DNA from: Bacteroidales bacterium
GTDB lineage: Bacteria; Bacteroidota; Bacteroidia; Bacteroidales; Paludibacteraceae
DNA length: 17,027 nucleotides
Direction: 5' to 3'
Assembly: GCA_900769555.1 (NCBI GenBank)
Contig: CAAGHA010000185.1
Coordinates: 1 to 17,027 of the forward strand
Under the pieces are notes generated by a model. The model was not told where the DNA came from, searched no databases, and saw nothing but the letters and a program-made list of their open reading frames with translations. This document shows positions 7,391 through 12,878 of this stretch, one piece after another; positions within the stretch are counted from its first letter, which is position 1, and every line of letters starts with the position of its first letter. The position numbers and the translations under genes are program-made.

Positions 7391-8920
7391 ATGGAAATTG
7401 TATTTATAATAGTTGCATTTCTACTTGGCGGATTGGTGGTATGGTTGATTTTAAATACACTTTTAAAGTCAAGAACCAGCAATATCATCAAAGAGGCCGA
7501 AGCAGAAGCAAAAGTCCTAAGAGACAACAAAATGTTGGAGGTTAAAGAGAAGTATTTAACCTTAAAAAACGAGTATGAAACGCAATGCAATCAACGCAAT
7601 GCGAAGATGCAACAGTTTGAATCTAAATTAAAACAGCGCGAAATGCAACTAAATCAGTTGCAGTCTGAAGTCCAAAAAGGTCGTTCCGAAAATGACAATT
7701 TGCGTGAAAAGTTAAATGCGCAAATGACTGTAGTGGATTCTCGGAAGCAAGAGTTAGAAAAGTTAAACCGTTTGGCTAACGAGCGTTTGGAGGTGATTTC
7801 AGGATTATCTGCTCAAGAGGCGAAAGAGAAGTTGGTTGAATCGCTTAAAGAAGAGGCTAAAACTGATGCGATGTCATACGTGAACGAGATAATGGAGGAA
7901 GCTAAGATGACAGCCAACAAAGAGGCTAAGCGTATTGTTGTTCAAACCATTCAACGAGTTGCTACTGAAGCTGCAATAGAGAATTCAGTGACGGTATTTA
8001 ATATTGATTCGGATGAAATCAAGGGTCGTATCATCGGTAGAGAGGGGCGTAATATCCGTGCATTGGAGGCTGCAACCGGAGTGGAAATTATTGTTGATGA
8101 CACTCCTGAAGCAATTGTACTTTCTGCATTTGATCCTGTCCGTAGAGAGATCGCGCGTTTGGCTTTACATCAATTGGTAACAGATGGTCGTATTCACCCT
8201 GCTCGTATTGAGGAGGTTGTGGCTAAAGTGAAAAAACAGGTCGAAGAGGAGATTGTGGAGACCGGTAAGCGTACAACAATTGATTTGGGTATTCATGGCT
8301 TGCATCCGGATTTGATTCGTTTGATTGGTAAGATGAAATATCGTTCTTCTTACGGACAAAACCTATTGCAACATGCGAGAGAAACTGCTAATCTTTGTGC
8401 TATCATGGCATCTGAGTTGGGCTTAAATCCTAAAAAGGCTAAACGTGCCGGTTTGCTCCATGATATTGGTAAAGTGCCTGATGATGAGCCGGAATTGCCA
8501 CACGCAATTTTAGGTATGAAGTTGGCTGAAAAGTACAAAGAGAAGCCTGAAATTTGCAATGCAATTGGTGCTCACCATGATGAAGTTGAGATGGAGAGCT
8601 TATTGTCGCCTATTGTTCAAGCTTGTGACGCTATTTCCGGTGCTCGTCCGGGTGCTCGTCGCGAAATCGTTGAGGCCTATATTAAGCGTCTGAACGATTT
8701 GGAAAAATTGGCTCTTTCTTATCCGGGTGTGGTTAAAACATACGCTATTCAAGCAGGACGTGAGTTGCGCGTAATCGTTGGAGCAGATAAGATTGATGAT
8801 AAAGAGATCGAAACATTGTCTTATGAAATTGCAAAGAAAATTCAAGATGAAATGACTTACCCTGGTCAGGTTAAGATTACAGTTATCAGAGAAACCAGAG
8901 CGGTAAGTTTTGCGAAGTAA
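7391..8920 (+). CDS. rny: Ribonuclease Y
   Basis: A 509-residue RNase Y, the membrane-anchored endoribonuclease that starts bulk mRNA decay. Domain order is complete: N-terminal membrane helix (residues 3-23, IVFIIVAFLLGGLVVWLIL); long charged coiled coil (about 25-170); KH RNA-binding domain (about 207-275, with GRIIGREGRNIRALEAATG); and HD phosphohydrolase domain (about 330-420, with GLLHDIGKVPDDE and IGAHHDE as metal ligands); then a conserved C-terminal region ending QVKITVIRETRAVSFAK. The length is normal. The ATG at 7391 places the anchor at the very N-terminus and lacks a Shine-Dalgarno. It ends at a strong hairpin terminator. Confidence 0.97.
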   Translation: MEIVFIIVAFLLGGLVVWLILNTLLKSRTSNIIKEAEAEAKVLRDNKMLEVKEKYLTLKNEYETQCNQRNAKMQQFESKLKQREMQLNQLQSEVQKGRSENDNLREKLNAQMTVVDSRKQELEKLNRLANERLEVISGLSAQEAKEKLVESLKEEAKTDAMSYVNEIMEEAKMTANKEAKRIVVQTIQRVATEAAIENSVTVFNIDSDEIKGRIIGREGRNIRALEAATGVEIIVDDTPEAIVLSAFDPVRREIARLALHQLVTDGRIHPARIEEVVAKVKKQVEEEIVETGKRTTIDLGIHGLHPDLIRLIGKMKYRSSYGQNLLQHARETANLCAIMASELGLNPKKAKRAGLLHDIGKVPDDEPELPHAILGMKLAEKYKEKPEICNAIGAHHDEVEMESLLSPIVQACDAISGARPGARREIVEAYIKRLNDLEKLALSYPGVVKTYAIQAGRELRVIVGADKIDDKEIETLSYEIAKKIQDEMTYPGQVKITVIRETRAVSFAK

Positions 8921-8942
8921 TTTTTGTAACTTGTATATCACA

Positions 8943-8977
8943 AAATAGGGGAGCAAATAAGTTTCCCTATTTTTTTG
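8943..8977 (+). terminator. Rho-independent terminator of rny
   Basis: The stem AAATAGGG (8943-8950) pairs with CCCTATTT (8965-8972) around a 14-nt loop and runs into a T tract, 22 bases after the rny stop. Confidence 0.85.
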
Positions 8978-9003
8978 TTTTTATATTTTTAACTAAAAAT
9001 TTA

Positions 9004-9033
9004 TTTGAGAGCAAAAATTATCATCTATATTTG
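9004..9033 (+). promoter_or_regulatory. tmRNA promoter (-33 TTTG, -7 TATATTTG)
   Basis: TTTG at 9004-9007 and TATATTTG at 9026-9033 are separated by 18 bp, close to the Bacteroidota consensus TTTG-N19-TAnnTTTG. Transcription would start near 9040, leaving about 30 nt of 5' leader to be trimmed from the tmRNA. Confidence 0.75.
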
Positions 9034-9071
9034 CAGAGCACGTTGGCGGATGTGACGAAGTTATCAAATTA

Positions 9072-9467
9072 GGGGATGTCTGGATTTGACAGCGGGTAGA
9101 GATTATTTGTAAGCATGCAGTGCGCTGGTGGCTAGCACTATAATCTTTGGAGACCAAAAATTTAACTGGCGAAAATAATATGGCTCTTGCTGCCTAATCG
9201 AAGTATAGTAGATTGGCTTTATCCCGGCACAAGGTGCCAGGACGAGACTTCTTCCGGATGCCCATCCTTGAGGCGGTCCGATCCGAAGGAGCAGGTAATT
9301 CAAGGATAGTTTTTGTACGCCTCGTTGCAGAAATGAAATTTTAGAGGATAAGGTAGTAGTTGGTGGTCTTGGTCTTGCTATTGCACGAAAATTTAGTCAA
9401 GAATAAGCATGTAGAAAGCATTTAGTGTCCTCGTTTGGACCAGGGTTCGACTCCCTGCATCTCCACA
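9072..9467 (+). ncRNA. ssrA: Transfer-messenger RNA
   Basis: This is the ribosome-rescue RNA. The 5' end GGGGATGTCTGGATTTGACA and the 3' end with GGTTCGACTCCC(T)GCATCTCCA form the tRNA-like domain; the 7-bp acceptor stem pairs GGGGATG (9072-9078) with CATCTCC (9458-9464). The T arm is intact. CCA is not encoded, so the mature encoded 3' base is probably A9465. The tag frame runs from the GGC resume codon at 9168 to TAA at 9195-9197 and reads GENNMALAA. The Gly start is normal for Bacteroidota. Met at the fifth residue replaces the Tyr I recall for relatives such as Porphyromonas (GENNYALAA). The pseudoknot region lies between about 9200 and 9430. It has its own promoter and terminator. Confidence 0.96.
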
Positions 9468-9473
9468 GGTATT

Positions 9474-9508
9474 GAGAGTATGTCTTTTCTAGGCATGCTC
9501 TTTTTTTA
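9474..9508 (+). terminator. Terminator of tmRNA
   Basis: AGAGTATGT (9475-9483) pairs with GCATGCTCT (9493-9501) as a 9-bp stem with two G-U pairs, followed by a run of T. Confidence 0.8.
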
Positions 9509-9522
9509 TTTATCATTAGAAG

Positions 9523-9553
9523 TTGTGAATAAAACAAAATTTTCCTACCTTTA
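9523..9553 (+). promoter_or_regulatory. Probable fumarase promoter
   Basis: TTGTG (9523-9527) and TACCTTTA (9546-9553) are 18 bp apart and each is one step from the Bacteroidota -33/-7 consensus. They lie about 50 bp before the fumarase ATG, in an AT-rich leader with no Shine-Dalgarno. Confidence 0.45.
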
Positions 9554-9600
9554 TCACTCGTTTAAAATTTGAGAAAAATTAAATATAATAATTCAAAATT

Positions 9601-11259
9601 ATGGCTACAGAATTTAAGTATGCACCAATGTTTCAGCTTGGTAAAGATGATACCGAGTATTATCTATTGACCAAAGAGCATGTATCAGTTAGTGAATTTG
9701 AGGGTCATCCTATCTTAAAAATTGACAAAGAGGGATTAACAAAAATGGCGAATGCTGCATTTCGCGATGTTTCATTCCTTCTTCGCCGTTCTCATAACGA
9801 ACAAGTTGCAAAGATTTTGAATGATCCGGAGGCAAGCGACAATGATAAATATGTTGCATTGACATTTCTTCGTAATGCTGAGGTATCTGCAAAGGGAAAA
9901 CTGCCTTTGTGTCAAGATACGGGAACAGCCATTATTCATGGCGAAAAAGGACAACAAGTTTGGACCGGATATTGTGATGAAGAGGCTCTTTCATTAGGAG
10001 TGTTCAAAACTTATACAGAAGAAAACTTGCGCTATTCTCAAAATGCACCGTTAAATATGTATGATGAGGTAAATACAAAATGTAATTTGCCTGCACAAAT
10101 AGATATCGAGGCTTGTGAAGGAATGGAGTATCACTTCTTGATGGTGACAAAAGGTGGAGGTTCTGCTAATAAAACCTATTTATACCAAGAGACAAAAGCA
10201 CGCATTCAGAATCCGGGTACATTGGTTCCGTTTTTGGTAGAGAAGATGAAGTCGTTGGGAACTGCTGCTTGTCCGCCTTACCATATTGCATTTGTTATTG
10301 GAGGAACTTCGGCAGAAAAGAATTTGTTGACGGTGAAGTTGGCTTCAACCCATTATTATGATGCTTTGCCTACAACAGGAGATGAAACTGGGCGCGCTTT
10401 CCGTGATGTGGAATTGGAGGAACAACTATTGGAAGAGGCTCATAAAATTGGATTGGGAGCGCAGTTTGGAGGTAAATATTTAGCGCATGATATTCGTGTT
10501 ATCCGTTTGCCTCGTCACGGGGCAAGTTGTCCTATCGGTTTGGGAGTTAGTTGTTCTGCAGACCGTAACATCAAGGCGAAGATAAATAAAGATGGTATTT
10601 GGATTGAAAAAATGGATGATAAACCATACGAATTGATTCCGGAAGAATTGCGTCAAGCCGGTGAAGGTGATGCAGTGAAAATCAATTTGAATCAGCCAAT
10701 GTCGGAGGTCTTGAAAGAGTTGTCTAAATATCCGGTTTCAACTCGATTGTCTTTAAACGGAACGATTATTGTTGGTCGCGATATTGCTCATGCTAAATTG
10801 AAAGCACGTTTAGACGCCGGAGATGGTATGCCTCAATATATGAAAGATCATCCTGTATATTATGCAGGACCGGCAAAAACTCCTGCCGGAATGGCTTGTG
10901 GTTCGATGGGACCAACAACAGCGGGACGTATGGATCCATACGTAGATGAATTTCAAGAGAATGGAGGATCTATGATTATGTTGGCTAAAGGAAATCGCTC
11001 TCAACAAGTAACAGATGCTTGTAAGAAACACGGAGGTTTCTATTTAGGCTCTATTGGTGGACCTGCTGCAATCTTGGCTCAAAATAACATTAAGAGCATT
11101 GAGTGTGTCGAGTATCCGGAGTTAGGTATGGAAGCTATTTGGAAAATTGAAGTGGAGGATTTCCCTGCATTTATTTTGGTAGATGATAAGGGAAATGACT
11201 TTTTTCAACAATTAAAACCATGGTGCCCTAAGTGTGAAAATAAAGTAGAGTTATCTTAA
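9601..11259 (+). CDS. Class I fumarate hydratase (4Fe-4S)
   Basis: A 552-residue class I, FumA/FumB-type fumarase, which interconverts fumarate and malate in the cytoplasm using an oxygen-sensitive 4Fe-4S cluster. All three cluster cysteines are visible at C104 (LPLCQDTGTAIIHG), C224 (AACPPYHIAFVIGG) and C318 (GLGVSCSADRN), matching the spacing of E. coli FumA (105/224/318). Other hallmarks are GGGSANKTYLYQET, GTSAEKNLLTVKLAS, and the C-terminal beta domain GPTTAGRMDPYVDEF, followed by KGNRSQQVTDAC and GSIGGPAAILAQ. In Bacteroidota it commonly works in the reductive branch that makes succinate. It has its own promoter. Its stop codon TAA is also the first three bases of a repeat element, and the hairpin that probably ends the transcript lies 270 bp further on. 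Confidence 0.97.
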   Translation: MATEFKYAPMFQLGKDDTEYYLLTKEHVSVSEFEGHPILKIDKEGLTKMANAAFRDVSFLLRRSHNEQVAKILNDPEASDNDKYVALTFLRNAEVSAKGKLPLCQDTGTAIIHGEKGQQVWTGYCDEEALSLGVFKTYTEENLRYSQNAPLNMYDEVNTKCNLPAQIDIEACEGMEYHFLMVTKGGGSANKTYLYQETKARIQNPGTLVPFLVEKMKSLGTAACPPYHIAFVIGGTSAEKNLLTVKLASTHYYDALPTTGDETGRAFRDVELEEQLLEEAHKIGLGAQFGGKYLAHDIRVIRLPRHGASCPIGLGVSCSADRNIKAKINKDGIWIEKMDDKPYELIPEELRQAGEGDAVKINLNQPMSEVLKELSKYPVSTRLSLNGTIIVGRDIAHAKLKARLDAGDGMPQYMKDHPVYYAGPAKTPAGMACGSMGPTTAGRMDPYVDEFQENGGSMIMLAKGNRSQQVTDACKKHGGFYLGSIGGPAAILAQNNIKSIECVEYPELGMEAIWKIEVEDFPAFILVDDKGNDFFQQLKPWCPKCENKVELS

Positions 11260-11451
11260 GGTAAGTTCTATAAATTCACAGCTTTAAATTAAAAAGTATA
11301 AATCGTGGGTAAGATAAACTTTTCAGTGCTTTTTGATTTATTTCGGCAACTTGCTGTTTGTCTGTCGGGCACGGTGCTTGCACTGCTCCTTTCTCTCGAA
11401 CAGCAATCTACTCGAAATAAATTCAAAAATACCACGAAATGAATTTATAGA
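11257..11451. mobile_element. MITE-like structured element, family-1 related (copy D)
   Basis: The left end TAAGGTAAGTTCTATAAATT begins on the fumarase stop codon and matches family-1 ends, but the interior is different. TCTATAAATTCA (11267-11278) and TGAATTTATAGA (11440-11451) are perfect 12-bp inverted repeats. Inside are nested stems: ATTTATTTCG (11336-11345) with CGAAATAAAT (11413-11422), TTGCTGTT (11351-11358) with AACAGCAA (11399-11406), and a GC-rich tip GTGCTTGCAC. No reading frame. It separates fumarase from its probable terminator. 11452-11530 holds nothing that I recognise. Confidence 0.6.
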
Positions 11452-11531
11452 CCCCGCTTTATGTGATAATCACGTAATAGAGAGACTTCGGAAACTATAA
11501 TTACTGATTTGCTGAAGTTCGATAAAATTGG

Positions 11532-11586
11532 TCACTCATCATAAAAGTTGTTCTATTTTTCAACTATGATGAGTGATTTTTTTTTT
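11532..11586 (+). terminator. Strong terminator downstream of fumarase
   Basis: A perfect 11-bp stem, TCACTCATCAT (11532-11542) with ATGATGAGTGA (11566-11576), is extended inward by AGTTG/CAACT and followed by ten T residues. It lies 270 bp beyond the fumarase stop, with element D between. The A-rich left flank is short, so it probably acts mainly rightward. Confidence 0.85.
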
Positions 11587-11592
11587 ACACTC

Positions 11593-11785
11593 AAGGTAAG
11601 TTTTATAAATTTGGTCGAGATGATTTTGAAGAGCATTTGAGTTAGATTGTTTATAGTTTAAAAGGATTGATACGAGCATTGTAACAGAGTAATATAAGAA
11701 ATATAGCGTAGATCAATTCAAAAGCATCCGAAATAGAATTTATTACATTTAGAAACAAAAATTGTAATTTATAGAAGTAGCCTTA
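11593..11785. mobile_element. MITE-like element, family 1, copy C
   Basis: The left end AAGGTAAGTTTTATAAATT (11593-11611) is the inverse of the right end AATTTATAGAAGTAGCCTTA (11766-11785), with a few mismatches. The left interior (GGTCGAGATGATTTTGAAGA) matches copy B, and the right interior (CAATTCAAAAGCATCCGAAA) matches copy A. This makes it the best full-length reference, at about 193 bp. Non-coding. It sits directly after the terminator T run. Confidence 0.7.
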
Positions 11786-11891
11786 ATATAATATGCTGCT
11801 CTGCATTTATGTTATACAACATCAGCTTTCGATAATTTTAAAAAAACGATAAAAAATTCGATAAAAAGGGGGGAGATTTTAAATTTTATTT

Positions 11892-11899
11892 TATATTTG
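11892..11899 (+). promoter_or_regulatory. -7 promoter box of the Ala-rich protein gene
   Basis: TATATTTG matches TAnnTTTG exactly, 53 bp before the ATG at 11953. No clean -33 TTTG is visible upstream, where there is instead a G-rich stretch (GGGGGGAGA, about 11868-11876). Confidence 0.55.
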
Positions 11900-11952
11900 T
11901 AGAAACGACATAGTTAAGTAAGACAAATTATTAATTTAAATTTTATTCAGTT

Positions 11953-12432
11953 ATGGGATTATTAGATTCTATTAAGAGCGTATTCGGAGGAGACGACGAA
12001 GAAAAGAAAGCAGCAGAACAAAAGGCAGCAGCAGAAAAAGCAGCAGCAGAAAAAGCAGCAAAAGAAGCAGCAGCAGCTAAAGCTGCTGCGGAGGCAGCCG
12101 CTAAAAAACCTACAGATCCTCAAGTTAATGTAGCACCTAATATGACTGTTTATTTCCAACATGGTGCAATTAATGGTGAAATTAAGATCTTGAGCGCAGC
12201 TCCTGGTAATGTTGCATTCGAATGTAATGGACAAAGTTTTGTATTGAGCGATGCCGGAGAAAGTTATTTCATGATTAATGGTAAAGCTGCAAAATTTGCT
12301 GAGGCTTCTGCAGATCCTGCCAATATTGCTTTTGCTTTGAGCGCGGGTACTACAACTTTGATTACTCCTACTCAAGTTAAGAGTGACAAGATTGCTAATG
12401 CAGCAACTCAAACTTTGTTCAAAGGAATATAA
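11953..12432 (+). CDS. Ala/Lys-rich small protein of unknown function
   Basis: A 159-residue protein that I cannot assign to a family. Residues 1-15 (MGLLDSIKSVFGGDD) look like a short amphipathic helix. Residues 16-52 are a low-complexity Glu/Ala/Lys helix with repeated AEKAA/KAAAE units, encoded by GCAGCA-rich DNA. Residues 53-159 form a compact, probably beta-rich domain (VNVAPNMTVYFQHGAINGEI...VAFECNGQSFVLSD...). There is no signal peptide, lipobox or membrane helix, so a cytoplasmic, perhaps membrane-associated, protein is inferred. It is a single-gene unit with its own -7 box and a perfect terminator, which suggests steady expression. The charged helix may be a spacer or self-association segment. 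A role is not known. Confidence 0.85.
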   Translation: MGLLDSIKSVFGGDDEEKKAAEQKAAAEKAAAEKAAKEAAAAKAAAEAAAKKPTDPQVNVAPNMTVYFQHGAINGEIKILSAAPGNVAFECNGQSFVLSDAGESYFMINGKAAKFAEASADPANIAFALSAGTTTLITPTQVKSDKIANAATQTLFKGI

Positions 12433-12452
12433 TCTAATTTCTTAAAACAATG

Positions 12453-12484
12453 AAAAGTGCGTCTTTTGGGCGCACTTTTTTTTG
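12453..12484 (+). terminator. Terminator of the Ala-rich protein gene
   Basis: AAAAGTGCG (12453-12461) and CGCACTTTT (12471-12479) form a perfect 9-bp stem with a 9-nt loop, followed by T residues. It lies 20 bases after the stop codon. The A run on the left makes it potentially bidirectional. Confidence 0.88.
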
Positions 12485-12516
12485 TGGTATTGCTGTGTAT
12501 TAGTTAAGTTTAAAGT

Positions 12517-12721
12517 TTTAGGATTCAAGTTTCAAGTAGGCAACTACCCAACATTTCACCCTGCCTGGAAGGCAGTACTGAGCGCAGCGATGGTAGCCCG
12601 GGACAAAGTCACGGGTGATAGGTAGCACCATGGGAACCTGCCTTGAGGGAAGTACCATCTGTGATTCAGGTTACAATGCACTGACGCTTATTTAGGATTC
12701 AGGCAGTCTGCCACTTGAAAC
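12517..12721. repeat. GC-rich structured repeat-like block
   Basis: This block is visibly richer in G+C than its AT-rich surroundings. It is bounded by an 11-bp direct repeat, TTTAGGATTCA (12517-12527 and 12691-12701). It also has an inverted repeat: GTTTCAAGTAGGCA (12529-12542) against TGCCACTTGAAAC (12709-12721), with one base inserted. Inside are several stems: CTGCC/GGCAG (12561-12575), CCCG/CGGG (about 12597-12615), and GATGGTA against TACCATC. No convincing gene is present; the longest frames are about 20 codons. It may be a non-autonomous mobile element or a structured RNA; I cannot name it. Confidence 0.5.
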
Positions 12722-12760
12722 CAGAAACGAACGCAAGTCATTGAATATTTCTTCCTTTAT

Positions 12761-12808
12761 AAAAAGCAACTTCCCCGTTAGCTATCCGCCAACGGGGAAC
12801 TCTTTTTA
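12761..12808. terminator. Bidirectional terminator for the OmpA-family gene
   Basis: TTCCCCGTT (12771-12779) and AACGGGGAA (12791-12799) make a perfect 9-bp stem with an 11-nt loop. An A run lies on the left and a T run on the right, so it can work on both strands. It is the nearest terminator for the leftward ompA-type operon ending at 12879, and a backstop for rightward transcripts. Confidence 0.82.
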
Positions 12809-12820
12809 GTCTACTTCTAT

Positions 12821-12876
12821 AGGTGAGATCTGTAAATTCACCATTCCTAATAAAGAATTTGTAGAAGTTGCCTTAA
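12821..12876. mobile_element. Short family-1-like inverted repeat (copy E)
   Basis: GGTGAGATCTGTAAATTC on the left and GAATTTGTAGAAGTTGCCTTA (12856 on) on the right are imperfect inverses of each other. The right one matches the family-1 end, including the final CCTTA. There is only about 20 bp between the ends, so this is a mini or deleted copy. Read leftward, its TTAAGGCAAC end begins 2 bases past the OmpA-family stop codon. Confidence 0.5.
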
Positions 12877-12878
12877 CA

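Noticed and set aside
8600..8956. Open frame on the minus strand opposite the 3' part of rny
   Set aside because: It lies wholly inside a well-supported RNase Y gene and its terminator, has no start signal, and reads as low-quality protein; a coding shadow.
9103..9303. Minus-strand frame across the tmRNA
   Set aside because: Antisense to a clear structural RNA gene; no coding evidence.
11962..12411. Long minus-strand frame opposite the Ala-rich gene, Cys/Phe/Ser rich
   Set aside because: The CFCC runs are simply the complement of GCAGCAGAAAAA-type repeats. The plus frame has promoter, start and terminator in order.
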